A stretch of 64,000 nt of DNA, from contig VWZL01000320.1 of NCBI GenBank assembly GCA_013396915.1, positions 827,048-891,047 of the forward strand, written 5' to 3'. The DNA comes from Stercorarius parasiticus. Lineage: Eukaryota > Chordata > Aves > Charadriiformes > Stercorariidae. Of the stretch, positions 48,182 to 60,625 are shown piece after piece. A program made the translations under genes and the position numbers. The number at the start of each line of letters is the position of its first letter. Position 1 is the first letter of the stretch. The notes beneath the pieces are model-generated. The model saw nothing but the letters and a program-made list of their open reading frames with translations. It was not told where the DNA came from and searched no databases.

Positions 48182-49620
48182 TTGTGAACATTTTTGCATT
48201 AGGGAAGGCATGAAAATTTCATGACCACTTCATGAATAGACAGAAAGGGAAGGATACTAGAGAAGCCAGCTTTCCAAATTTTTGCTATGCTCAAAGTTCA
48301 CAAATTTATTAATATCTGTTACATTTTCCGAGTAAATAACATTAATAAAAAAAAAAAGATTTTGCATGAATTGAAAAATAAGCTTGCTTCACTCTATTTT
48401 CATAAGGGTTTGATCATCCATCCTGTTTACAAATAGCTAAGTTAATCATTGCAATCTGAGAATTCAGTGACATTTTAGTATAAATAGTTTATGAGTCTAA
48501 GCTTTCCTTTAGACCTGGTTCTTATAAACAGTTTGCCTAATTACCTTGCAAGTGTTCCTGTATCTTCTGATTAATGAAAGATCTGTCTTGTGGCTTACGC
48601 ACCAGTTATTTCAAACCTAATGACAAATAAAGAAAACAAAATTATAACATACATCCTAATGTCACAGAAATTCACGTATTCTACTCCAAAAAACACCTAA
48701 GCACATGCTCAGTTTACAGACATACTTACTTTTTTTGATTTCAGTTGAAGTTAAGCAGGTGCTTAAGTGAATACGCAAGTCTTTTTCTGAAGAAGAGTGC
48801 TTTTTTTTTTTCTGAATCACAGAGTTTCCAGTTGACCAAAACAGAAGTATCTCCATTGCGACATTGCTTAAATATAAATCTATTACTGTGCCCCAGACAG
48901 CTGAGAAGCCAGATTAGACATAATCAGAGTGGTCACCACATAAGCAGGAAGAACATCATCGCAGTTGATACTGTACATCCATATGATTTTTGGTGGTATA
49001 TTTAGGTAGATAAGAAAGTAGAAGGAAAATAAATGAAGTGATGCAGTTTGGAGGGCAAAATAAGACAAAGAGGACAAGAAATATGGGATGAAACTGGAAA
49101 GGATAAGAGTTAGAGCAAACGGCCAGGCAAAAACTGAAATACAATCATTCTCAATACAGTGGACCTAATGAGGTGAATAAAGTTAAATGCAGTCTTGCAC
49201 TAAAAGTTTTTAAATTTGATCAAAGCACAGCATTAGTGGCTCCACTGAAAACAGAGGATATTTCTTCCCAATAAAAAGTAACATTTCCTCCTAACCAGTT
49301 ATATCATTGCCACTGCAAAGAGAAAATATAGCCTAATAACTAAAATATTACCTAATAGCTTTCTGTGAGCATTTTTGAGGTTACACTTAGCAAAATACAA
49401 GTTACTCTTCTGAATATTGGGTACCTCTGTTGGATTTCCAAGGGCAGTTGTGAGTTGTCTCTGCTGATGCAAAACCTTACAAATCTGTACATCGAAAGGA
49501 ATATTTGCTTGCTGAGATGTAAGATGGACTTTGATCCTGTGTTATTTGGTTTATTCTACTGAGACTGTTCCTTTCTAGAAAGTATATGTTTTTCTGAAAA
49601 CTGCTGTGAATTCAGCTTGA
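48182..49620. other. Unique AT-rich noncoding sequence
   Basis: Nothing recognised. Short A and T runs at about 48348 and 48801. Confidence 0.5.
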
Positions 49621-49947
49621 AGTATCTGTGTTGACTCAAGTAAAATCGTGGCAATATCTGTCTTTCCGAATCGGACTCCAGTTCAAAACTCTAATCAACA
49701 TTCTCCCCAACATGTTTGTTTTCTTCCCCTCCACTTTGACAACTTTGAAGCTCCAAATAACCAAAGTTTCATGGAAAGCAACAAGCTCCATATTAATAAC
49801 TTTATCTCTCAGCATAAGGGAATATTTCCAGGATTTCTTTAAGCTTGTCAGAAATATTTGCCAGTAGAGGAAACAGTCTCTAAGACATCTAATCTGAACG
49901 TGGCTTCGATCAGAAAAGCATCAGCTCAGCTTCTTCTTCAGTGGTGA
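49621..49947 (+). pseudogene. Possible decayed coding sequence, one internal stop
   Basis: One register stays open for about 108 codons from 49621 to 49944 except for a single TAA at 49840-49842, and closes at TGA 49945-49947. The translated part reads VFPNRTPVQNSNQHSPQ, then HFDNFEAPNNQSFMESNK, then NNFISQHKGIFPGF, the stop, then KYLPVEETVSKTSNLN and RKASAQLL. The amino-acid mix is balanced and hydrophilic, unlike translated AT-rich intron. No family is recognised, there is no start codon in context and no clear splice sites. This length is reachable by chance, so the call is weak. Confidence 0.18.
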
Positions 49948-52900
49948 CTGAAGAAGGTGGTCTTGAAGCTCCTCTGTCTTTCGGTTCCTTTTCACTAGCA
50001 GGAAAAAGATATTATGTGTAAGATTAGATAGAAGTTTAATATTTCTCTTTGTTGTAAACAAACATAGTATTAGAATACTGCATGGCATCTCTCTTTGTAT
50101 AATTGAAAGCTATTGAAACCAGCTTACTTACTGGAAAGTGCTGTTCCTTCATGATAATCTGTCCCACACACATGATTCTTGCCTTATTGGAGGGAGGAAA
50201 TGATGAAAAATGGAGGGATAAATGTGAAGAAGGAAATATGGTGGTAAAAGAATAAAGCCACTTATCAAACAGTACCAAAGAAAATGGGGGTTTTTGATAG
50301 GTAAGCGGCATGTAACCTTGCAATTTGACAGCAGAATAAATCATTAATGATTAGAAATTTGTTTGGTGATGTATAAAACACTGGTGTGTCTGCATGTGAA
50401 CCGTGCACGTAGCCACTCACTCTGTCACTCTGAATATGCCCTTTAGTGAAGGACACAGAGCCCAGTCCTGCTCTAACTCTAGTGCTGAGAATCCTGAATA
50501 GCTCTTTCAACTTCATTCTAGATGTACTTTGTCATAACACAACAAAAACTTAGACTAGTATTAAAAAAAAATAAATCACTTAAACACATTCTTAGAGCAT
50601 AATATAAAGAATTTATTTTATAAACCAAACAGTTGCCAGATAAACGGAAAAGGAACACAGATTGCGTTACACCAGCTGTCGCAGCCATGAGTAAGATTCA
50701 ATGTAAATGCAATACGAAGAAATTGGTAGCAACGTTCGGAGTTCAACAGAAATGCTTTTTACTTACTGTTCTGCAGGATGGCAAATTTGCTTATAAATCA
50801 CTATAATATCTATTACTGCATTTACTCTAATCTCTCTTCTGAAAAAAAAAGTGTCAGTAATTACCAAAGCCAAAGTCTTAATATGTTATAATGCTTTCTG
50901 CAGACTTAATTTTCTAAACAAAGGAGCAAAAAAAGAAATTTTAAAAATAAATTCGTTTAATTTATGGTGTAATTGAAAGCACATGGTATGACATGGAAAT
51001 GAGTCTGATTGTTTGTGGTCGAACCCACTCAGAGAAGCAAGAGTCATGTCTGTTTAAGGCCAGATACTACATTAGCATGAAATAGTGGAAATGGAAGTCC
51101 CATATGTGCTTAGATTAATAAATAGTGTCTAAATAGGTTTATGTCTGGTGTATTCAAGAGTATATGGGAAATGTACTTACAGTATGTGAGTTATCCTAAT
51201 TGATGTCTTAATAATAAAACAAACTGGGAAAAAAATTTCTAATAATGCATTTACCATTTCAAGCACTGATGGCAATGTAGTGTAAGAGTGGTTTTAAGTC
51301 AGATGTGACTAAATAGAGAAATTACATATTTCAGGTTAATCATCACCTATGTTGGTATCACGGAATTTTGCTTCCCTTAATAAAACCAATTCAGGCTTAA
51401 GTGACACTCCACATTAAAAGTTATTAATTGTGTGTTTCCTGAACTGACTACAGTTATGTGTAAATATTAACATTTGAGTATGTTTTATTTACATAAGATT
51501 CTTTTTTTTCTTTTTCCAATGGAAAAGCACATTACCATACCAAGCACAGAACTTCTCAAATGCTGAAAAGTACAGACTGATAAATGAATTTGAAATGATG
51601 ACTGTTGGATATGACTGAGAGCAGGAAATTAAAAGGCGATATCTTACCAAGAACCTGTTGTTTCAATTATGGTTATGTCAGCTTTGGTTCAAAGTATGGC
51701 TATGAACAAAAAAATGCCTATGCAGTGGGATTTGGCCTGTCTTCTTTTGTCTCTTTCTTATGTAGACAGATAAATTTTTAGTACCATATAAGCAGGATTC
51801 ATCCATACTTTGCATTCCAGTATTGTTGCTACCTTGCTGAAAAATATGCCACCTTCTTAGCAACCATAAAATGAGCTAAAAACTAAAAGGTTAGATATTC
51901 AAGTTCCAGACAAAGATTCTGTTCTTGAAAAAAACATAGATTTGTCCATATAAACTGGACTAACTGGATCTGCAAGCAACTGAGAGAAAACAAGTAGGAG
52001 AACAAGTGTCTTTTTCAAGATCTTTCTATAATCGTGAATGTATTATTTCTCTACACACAGAAAGTGTTCTTTTAGGTGTCTGAATACAGTCTAGGGACTG
52101 GAGTGCTTACTTTAAAATGTCTGTGTAACTGACCACTTTCAGATGTGTAGACAATTTATGATATAACACTAAAGGCACTGCATATTGCTTGTATTTGAGT
52201 TGTAGAAATAGAGTCTCTGTAGAATTATCCATACCAATAACGTTCTTTTCTTTTTTATAATAAATTAATCCTTTACCTTCTTCATCACAATAGATATATT
52301 CTTATATTTTTACCCATATTGGGTCAAAGTTTGTTTTCTGATCACTATTACTAAGTGTTCCATGCATAATAGACCAGTTACTGGGAACCTCTGATTTCCT
52401 GCACCTTGTCTGGCTGACCACCAGAATCAAACAGATTTCCTTATGGAGTGATACGTTCCCAGCTGGATACATCATGAAGAACTCTGGATTGTATATGTGG
52501 TCATAGTCCAAATCAAATATGGATTATTTGTTTCAAGTGCTCTCCTTTTATGTGACAACCTGAGTTCCAATTCAAGTCAATGACAAAACTCCCATTGACT
52601 TTCAGGAAAATAGATTAAGCTTTATAATGTGTATTAAATGTTTTGTTCTGGTAGTTAACTCAGAACTGCAGGGTGGGCTCAGTAATACATCAGACTAAAA
52701 ATTCATCCATATCGACAGTAAGAAAAAAGAAAAATATAATCTACAAGTGATGCTGCAAAATCCTTTCATTTGGAGATACGTCTGTCATTAAATCCATGCT
52801 ATATTAAACTATTGTTACATGTAAGGGAGGTTAGCCTTCCTGCTTATGAGCAAAGAAGCAGCTCAGTAACACATACAAACTTCCACCTTTATCTCCACCG

Positions 52901-55407
52901 CACAATTATTCACTAATTTTCTGACCACACAGGAAGCACAATACTAAGAAAATGTTGAATCAACGATTTAACCCCAGTATTGAACTTTCATTAGGTTGCT
53001 AAGACAATGAGGAGTATTTTCAAAATGCCATTATGTGTTGCTTTAATTTTTTTCTTACTATTTTTATATTGTCAAGACATGACATGTGTAGGAACTCTAG
53101 AATGGTGTTCCCAACTATATAACCTTATATACATCCACACGGGGAAAAAACAAAAAGTCGGCTTAAGATAGCAATTATGACTTTACATATCAGAGCAATT
53201 TCACTGAAAATTCCAGGGCCAAAATCTTTGTGGAATTATAAGGTTTGGAAACACCATTATTTCAGCAGTATTGGTATCATTCTTGTGCATAGCAGTGATT
53301 TAGGCCTGGGGTAATGGGACACACCATAGTTTACTTTCATTGCTAATTCAGACATTATGAGATGAACACGAAAAAATGAACTTTCTGTAAGGATTTGTCA
53401 ATTCTAGTCTTTCATCTCCACAGTGTATCTCATGTATGATTTATTTATTTAATAGGTTTTTTTATATATCACTTCTAAATAAGAAATTTAGCTGGGTAAA
53501 CTGCCCATGCCGTGGGCTCTAATAGTAAATGATACTAGACAAAGACCTGATTTCTTTTAGGGTGCTTGCATCTTATATTTCATAAAAAGATGCATTAGCA
53601 AAGTTGATAAATAGTGTTGTAAATGTAAAGATGTTAACAATTTTGAAAGAGAGAAGACATTTGGACAAAAGAAATGTCTTATCTGTTGTTTGTTCTCTTC
53701 TTTTCTCTTTTTATTTAGCAGTTGATTTTTTTATCCTCCTGTGAAATTTAACAAACAGTCAAAATTGCTTAAAATAGTTTCTTTTAAAATGGACTTTGAA
53801 ATTCTATCACCTCTTAGAAGTTGTGTTTCTCTTCTGTTGAGTTTGTGTGTTCCAGTCCTTACCTGAAGTACCCTTATTCACACCTTTCAAATCACCCACA
53901 CAATCTTCTGTGAATGCAAGAGCTTAAAAAGCTGTGTCAAACAGCCTGGTTATAAGCAAGGCCAACGTTATGTCGCCCAGATAGTCATACCTGTGTCTTG
54001 TCATAAACCCAGAAGTTATGCAGTTACAAATTCCTGAATAGTAGCCAAAAGAACATGAAAAGAAAAAAAAAGGCCTGATTTAAAAAACAGGTAAATTACT
54101 ATAGAGATATTATTTATAAGAAAGAATTTGGCCAAAATTACATGAGACAAATATCTTTTGTCTTATTTTTGTTGTGCTCTTTAAAGAGAGATCAATTCTA
54201 TCTCCTTAAATTCTTTGTAAAAATTTAAGAAATGAGTTGGCTGCAGCATGTTTTGACACCTTTTATAGGACTAGAAGGATCTTCTGGGAAATAATTGCAG
54301 GAACAGAGTAACCTTTAGCTGCACAAATACTTCCTTGACTTCAGAGGGCTCTAGCAGGTCAGGCATCACAGGTTTCAAATATTATTTTCAGCAGACCTGT
54401 TCACCTTATAAGGCTACTGAGTAAATGTTGCAGATCAGAGGGAACATCTTAGCACACACTTAATAACAGCTTACACGTACATGTCTCCATCTTAAATTTC
54501 TTTAAAACCCCAGGAGTATTAATATTGACTTCAGAGTCTTTTCCCTCTGAGCTTGCTTTGGTGTATCTAGAAGTTCAAGAAGCATCAATAAGTTCAAATT
54601 TCCTTGATGTTTTTGAAGGGTTTGTGTCATGAAGCAAACTGCATTTTAACAAAATGTCCTTGTTCGGCTGTTTCACCATTCTTTTGTTTGCCTTTTTAAA
54701 TGAAACGAAAGTAAAAGTTGAGGTAGGTCTCTTACACAGAACTCACAATTCTACATTTCCCTCTAGCCTGTACAGTATGTTGCAAATAGGTAGTGTTTAG
54801 CACAAAAATGACATAAGAAAAACATTTATGACTTCTCTTTTGTCCCTTGAAGTATAATGGGGGATTTTTTGAAATATGTATAAACAACAGTCAAGTTTGC
54901 ATCAGGCCCATCTGCTTCTAGACGTAAAAGAATCTCTCAGACAGGATTCTTTTCAGATGAAGGGGTCTGTTGCTATGTTTTGTAGCTCTAAGGAAAGGAC
55001 AAGGATTCTTCGCTCTCTTGTAAATGACTTCAAGTGGGTGGATTGCCTATTTTATTTGCTTCTCGCTCAAACCACGACTGAGCCAAAGCCGCCTTCAGAT
55101 GGCGTACGCAAAGGAAGGAGCTTTAGGGGGATTTCCAAGTGACAAGCACCGTTACTAATAAATTGTCTCAGAATGTAAAAATGTGACCCTCTCAGGTGGT
55201 TCAGCCACAGTGTTTGCAAACTGTGACCAAGTATCAGATTCCTACCTTTTTGCTAAGCACTCGCCATGGAACAATACGGGGCTGCAACTTCTCGCTCCAG
55301 CTCTGATTGTGTAGACTGTAATTAAGGATTTGGACGAGGATGAATGGCAAAGAATGCCACTGTGCAATTGGCTGTAACCAATGCGACCTGAACTGATCCT
55401 GTATCTG
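49948..55407. other. Unique AT-rich noncoding sequence
   Basis: No gene, RNA or repeat family recognised. Open frames of 60-102 codons on both strands lack domains. Confidence 0.5.
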
Positions 55408-55448
55408 AAAAAAAAAAAAAAAGAAAAAAAAGAGAAGGAGGGAAAAAA
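55408..55448. repeat. A-rich tract with G interruptions
   Basis: (A)15, then G(A)8 and GAGAAGGAGGG, a simple purine tract. Confidence 0.8.
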
Positions 55449-57737
55449 ATGACCTCTTGTACCCTCTTCCGTGATCCGTGTATGTAGTTAGCACGGACTC
55501 CCCTGCCAGGCCTTTCATCGCTGTCCTTTTAAAACCATTAGCTTGCTTTGTAGTCTTAGCAAGACATACATTTTTGAGCTATCATAAATGAAATCTTAGA
55601 AGATACCTTTCAACATATGCCAGGCACAGTTAAAAAAGAAAAAGGCCATTATGATTCTTTAAAGAAGGGGAAAAATACCTCAGGGTGAAATGGTGCAGAC
55701 GTTTTGTAGAATATGGAAAGTTTGAAAGAAGCTAACATAGAATAAAGGGACACAAGAAAACATGGCTGCATTACATAGAAAGGACACAACCTGGATAGAC
55801 TATAGTTTTAATAAGATTCTTTGCCCCCATAAATTAGTTTTCATCTTCCGTGGTAGGTGAGGTGATGCCACATTTTCTCCCATTAGTTGCTCCTGAAATA
55901 CTTTAATAAAAATCAAGAATACATTACCAAAAGGTTGACTGGTATAATCCAGCTGTTATCTGCTGTCATAGAATAAAACATATGACTGGAAAGAATCTAT
56001 ATCTCTATTTATTTAGGAAAAATTGGGTTTACGATTTTTCCAGTGAAAGTTTTATGTGGCATTGGGATATCACTATGTGGAACAGATGCAGCTCCCATCT
56101 CCCAGATTTCCTCAGTATACGGAGAGACGGGCCAAGACTCTTTACCTGAATCCGAATCTCTGAGTCTAAACTTAGACCAGACATAGAACTTTTATGATCC
56201 ACATTGATTATGGAAAGGGGTTTTTATTGCATTAGGCATGGTTTTTTAGGACCTTGGAGCTGACACATTGAGAACTGAGTGGGTCAGAGCTCTCCTATGC
56301 TTATATGCTGGATGCTAACTTTTACTGATTTAACTGAAAAACAAACAAACAGGCAGATTTTAATGTTTTAGATCCTGCTTATGGTCAGTAGTTGTAGAAA
56401 TCAAGTTCATTTTGTAACAGAAGGGAACATGTATACCCTGGTGATGGATGTCTGGGGCACACCGAATCAGAGTCGGGAGGGCAGCAAGCTCTCTTTTTTT
56501 ATAGTAAACAGGTGGGAAACGTGGAGGAGGCAGGGCCCCTCATTGTACAGATGCTTCTCTCTTAGAGCAATAAACAATAAAAATCCTGTACAAAACTAAG
56601 TACCTGTTTTAAATGATAGACAAATAGTGAATTAAGTGGGAAGCACAAGCAAAGCCTTGAACAGGTTCGTGTATGGAATAGTTGTAGCATATGCAATACT
56701 TTGATTTTGCTTTTCTGGCTTTATTTCCTCTGTGATATTTTGTTTTCTTTTCTTTTTCAGTCACGTTTATTTACTCAGTGGGGTGGAGAGTTGGGGGTGA
56801 GGAAGGGGAAGAAAAAAAAATCAAACTGTTTTCCTCTTTCTCTCTTCTGCATGTTTGGAATAGACACCTCCTTGAAGTTGTACTCTCCTTATGCTTTGTA
56901 ATGGTATTTTATTTACCTGTGTCACTTCCCTGGAGTTAAATACACCTTTAAAAAAACACCTTGGGCTTAGGACTCCTGACCCGTGATCTCATCCAGACTG
57001 TCCTCTATGCAGGATAAATCCACAAAGGGGAAAAGATTCCCACTGACAGGTGATGAAAACTTCCACCTCCTCCTGCCCAGGAAAAGGATCTTTCAGGATT
57101 GCGCCTTTGACCATACCGTAATGGTAAATTCAGCCTTACGTTAATGTGGCTCACATCGATCACAGTATGTGTATGTGAAACCTGTGGTCCTACCCACGCC
57201 TTTACCATCAGGTACTTGTGAACACATTTTCGTGGATCCTCCCAACCACTCCTCTATCTTGAATCAACGGGTTCAATTGTAGATTGTATTTGCAGATGTT
57301 AATATTGTCTGTAAAAATTATAACTGCCAATCTACTATCAAACTACCAATAGGATTAAATTTATTCCTTACAATATTCTTATTCCTTATTTGTATCTAGT
57401 ATTTATTCAAAAGTATTGCATATTTTCCATAAGATCCAAGTCATAGGATGTATCTTCTAATTGAGGAGATTCAGTTTTTTTACTCCAAAAAAGATTAAGT
57501 GGATGATTAGAGTCTATATTTTTAGAAGGTACATTCACAACTATCACAGACTTTTGTGCACTTTGAAGCTGCAGGATCTTAGAGATAAGGTTTGTTTCCT
57601 ACTGTATTTTTGTAAAGTACATAGCATAAGGGTCAGTGATCTTTGGTTTATACCTTCACAGTACAAAGTATGAAGCAAAAAAAAAATATATTTCTTCTGT
57701 GGAAAAAAAGTTTTAATGTGTTTTGGCAAAAAGAACT
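55449..57737. other. Unique noncoding sequence
   Basis: No supported gene. A pyrimidine stretch ending in TTTTTCAG at about 56740-56760 resembles a splice acceptor. The plus frame crossing it (56701-56901) spans the site and has no recognised domain. Confidence 0.5.
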
Positions 57738-57862
57738 AAAAAGAGGAAAAAGGCAAAGGCAAAAGCAAAGGGGAAGGCAAAGGGAAAGGCAAAAGGAAAG
57801 GGAAAGGGAAGGGAAAGGCAAAAGGAAAGGGGAAGGGAAAGGAAAAGGGAAAGGAAAAGGGA
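57738..57862. repeat. Purine tract of GGCAAA/GGGAAA units
   Basis: About 125 bases of A and G with occasional C, built from 5-7 base units (AAAGGC, AAAGGG, AAAAGG). An exact 21-base repeat occurs at 57782-57802 and 57811-57831 (GGGAAAGGCAAAAGGAAAGG plus G). Frames rich in Lys/Arg/Gly on the plus strand and Leu/Pro/Phe on the minus strand are products of the repeat, not genes. Such homopurine stretches can form intramolecular triplexes. Confidence 0.9.
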
Positions 57863-58094
57863 GCAGGTCACCAAAAATCATGCATTTGCAGAGGACACTA
57901 GAAATATTTTTGTACTTCACTTTTGAAGCATGGACTATGTATTATTGCTATGTTTTTCACATTCTGATCTTCAAAGGTCTGTAAACATGGGCACAAAGTT
58001 AACCTTGGGGCAAGTTCATCGAATGAATTATACTAGACACACCCATATCCTTGATCATTATACCAAGCTTAGGCATTTCCCTTCAATTCGTTTT
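57863..58094. other. Unique spacer before CR1
   Basis: Nothing recognised. Confidence 0.5.
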
Positions 58095-58645
58095 TCATTT
58101 GTCTCTTTGACTTCAGCAAAGTGTTTGACCCTATGTCCCACAGTCTTCTCCTAGACAAACTGGCAAGATACTGCTTGGATAGGTGGTCCGTGAGATGGGT
58201 AGGAAATTGGCTAACAGGCCACACTCAGAAGATGGCGATAATGGTTTTTTTTACTCAGGCTGGCAGCTTGTCACAAGTGAGGTCCCCTGGGGTCAATACT
58301 GCGCCCCATGTTGATCAACATTTTCATAAAAGATCTGGATGATGGGATTAAAAGCACCCTCACCAAATTTGCTGATGACACTAAACTGGGTGGTGAGATG
58401 GACACATCAGAAGGGAGAGCCATCTTACGGAGACACCTAGGCAGGCTGGAAGAGTAGATTAGCAAGAATATATGAAGTTTAACAAAGACAAGTGCAAGAT
58501 CCTGCACCTGGGATAACAAAACCAAAGAGCCCAGTACAGGCTGGGATCTGTGTGGCTGGGGAGCAACCTTGCTGAGAGGGACCTGGGGGTCCTGGTCAAC
58601 ATCAAGCTGAACATGAGTCAGCAGCACACTCCTGTAGCAAGGATG
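58095..58645 (+). mobile_element. CR1 LINE internal fragment (RT region), both ends missing
   Basis: Covers the second half of the CR1 reverse-transcriptase domain and part of the following region. Peptide landmarks run in order: FSKVFD (the FxKAFD block), LLLDKLA, NWLTG, then in another register INIFIKDLDDGIKSTLTKFADDTKLGG, RLEE and QYRLGS, followed by ERDLGVLVN. The order matches CR1 ORF2. The recognisable sequence stops near 58645 inside ORF2, so the 3' end and tail are absent. That is abnormal for a LINE copy, which normally loses its 5' end, and it points to a later deletion. Frameshifts and stops make it inert. Confidence 0.93.
58113..58600 (+). pseudogene. Broken CR1 reverse-transcriptase ORF with FADD box
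   Basis: The polymerase active-site block FADD is encoded at 58368-58379 (KFADDTKLGG). The upstream DFSKVFD block lies in a different register, so at least one frameshift separates them, within the region around 58230-58290. Downstream, an in-frame TAG at 58455-58457 replaces the tryptophan usual in the LEEW motif, and a second frameshift follows near 58475. Endonuclease domain and N-terminal half are missing. Confidence 0.85.
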
Positions 58646-59639
58646 CTTTACAGTAAGTAACAAATGAATGGTCTGGGTTGTATTTTGCTGTGGTTCTTGG
58701 TTTTTTTTTTCATTTAGACAGGGACAAGTAAAATCTCAACTGGGTTGAGAACAGATTTCAGATCATCTCAATCCAAACTCAGTCTTACTTGTGTGACCAT
58801 TCTTTCCTCCAACGCATCTACTCCAATGAAAGCATGAGCTCTAGTTATCTCCAAGCCCTTAGAAAACAGCAAAGCAGGTGTAGTATTAGTACAAGTGGCT
58901 CTGGCTCAATTTAGCTGACTGTCCCTACCTAATTATGAAGTTACACACTGGGAATCAGATCTCCCCAGACATTTATTCATTTCAACCATTGACTACCAGA
59001 ATAAAAGAGGACAGAACAGGTGAGGACAATGGAAGCAGGACATTTTATCTGCACATCACAACAGAAAAGCTATTTAGTAAATCTCCTAAAATGATAACAG
59101 AGTGAGGTTTACACTGTAACATCTGGAAGCGAGCAATTCAGGCAGATTTAGCAAATCAGATTCATGGGGTTTTCCTAGAACAACCTTTGAGAAGACCTTT
59201 AAGTCTGGATTGTACTGCATTTGCTAAAAACTCAGCTCCTCTTAGTCCAAATAGCAGCTGTCCTCTCCCCGCCCTTGTTTCTGCAGTCTTGACTTCCTGT
59301 GCAGTCGGTGTGGTTATGAGTGTATTATCTGATCAATTCCTCTCTACTTTTGCTGCCTCTACTGCTCACTCATCTTCTGTTTTTCCACCAGAGGGACAGA
59401 ATTTCATTACTTTTTGTTGTTATGCTGTCAAGAGTCACCTTGAGCAAACCTGCCGACCACATATAATCTGTACCTCGGCAATCCTTCCTAAATGGTAATT
59501 TGCACAGTTGCTTGCAAGAAAGAGCACGCAATGAAGGTGACATGGGAGCATGCAAACAAAAGAGCACTCCTGAACTCTAACCAGGTCATTACAGAAAAGG
59601 AGGCAGCTGGTTTTGGGGTTTAAATTCTGCTCCACCCAG
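58646..59639. other. Spacer between two CR1 copies
   Basis: About 1 kb without recognisable CR1. The plus frame at 59187-59498 (103 codons) and minus frames around 59370-59665 have no known domain. Confidence 0.5.
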
Positions 59640-60625
59640 AGGCCAGTCACAAATGGTGTAGCCAAGTGTTGACCCTAGGGCCAATACTGTTAAATTGTTA
59701 AGTGTTCCTTAAGGAGTTGGATGATGAGACCAAGTGTACCCTCAGTAAGTTTGCAGATGATACAGAACTTGGTGGAGCTGCTCATGCACCAGATCTGTGC
59801 TGCCATTCAGGGGGACCTTGACAGGCTGGAGAAATGGACTGACAGAAATCTCATTAAATTCAACAAAAGAAAATGCCAAGTCCTTTTCATGAGGAGAGTA
59901 ACCCCATGTACCAGTGCACATGGGGGACTAATTGTGTGGAAAGCAGCTTCGCAGAGAAGGACCTGGGGGCTCTGGCAGACAGCAAACCAAACATTGCCAG
60001 CAATGAGTCCTTAAGGCAGAAAAGACCAAAAGCCTTTTGGTGTACTAGGCAGAACATTGCCAACAGGACCAGGGAGGTGATTCTTCCCCTCTACTCAAAA
60101 TTGGTGAGACCATCTGGATTGCCAGGTCCTATTCTGGCTTCCCCAGTAGGAGGTAGATACTCATTTACTGGAGCAAATTCAGTGAACAGCTACAAAGGTG
60201 ATTAAGGTACTGGGGTGTCTGTCATACAATGAGACTGAGAGCTGGGGTGGCTTAACCTGGGGAGGCTTAACCTGGGGAAGACAGGGCTCAGGGGGATTTT
60301 TGCAATGTGTATGAATACCTGATGGGGGTAGTGAAGAAGACGGAGCCACGTTCTTCTCAGTGGTGCCTGGTGACAGGACAAGAGGCCATAGGCATTAACT
60401 GAAACACAGGAAATTTCATCTGAATGTAAGGGAACACTTTTTTACTGTAAGGTTAGATAAACAGGTTGCCCCAGCGAGGCTGTAAATTCTCCATGCTTGA
60501 AGATATTTAAGCCCTGACTGGACATGGCCCTGGACAACCTGCTTTCATTGACCATGATCGAGCAGGGGGTTGGACTAGATGGTCTCCAGAGGCACCTTCC
60601 CAACTCAGTGGTTCTGTAATAACTG
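59640..60625 (+). mobile_element. CR1 LINE, 5'-truncated, nearly complete 3' end
   Basis: Starts in the reverse-transcriptase domain just before the FADD box and continues through the C-terminal part of ORF2 and the 3' UTR. Landmarks are KFADDTEL, then GDLDRLEKW, KFNKRKCQVL, AEKDLGALADSKPN, then REVILPLYSKLVR, and at the nucleotide level GGTGCCTGGTGACAGGACAA and GGGGGTTGGACTAGATGGTC near the end (about 60565). It ends near 60618 at GGTTCTGTAA, close to the expected CR1 tail. A 15-base tandem duplication lies at 60249-60278. This copy overlaps the preceding CR1 in consensus coordinates, so the two are separate insertions and not one element split by a spacer. Confidence 0.95.
59721..60205 (+). 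pseudogene. Broken CR1 ORF2 C-terminal half
   Basis: The FADD box is encoded at 59750-59761 in one register. The LDRLEKW and KFNKRKC part is in a second register (frame of 59721), and ESSFAEKDLGALADSK with TREVILPLYSKLV returns to the first (frame of 59873). At least two compensating frameshifts have therefore accumulated. Further stops follow after the YKGD segment near 60205. No intact catalytic domain remains. Confidence 0.85.

Noticed and set aside
55965..56000. TCATAGAATAAAACATATGACTGG, similar to an antisense CR1 tail
   Set aside because: Match is limited to TCATAGAAT, which is expected by chance. Downstream does not follow CR1.
57643..57984. Lys/Arg-rich plus frames and Leu/Pro/Phe-rich minus frame
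   Set aside because: Translations of the purine repeat at 57738-57862.
58271..58663. 130-codon minus-strand frame
   Set aside because: Antisense of the CR1 reverse-transcriptase fragment.
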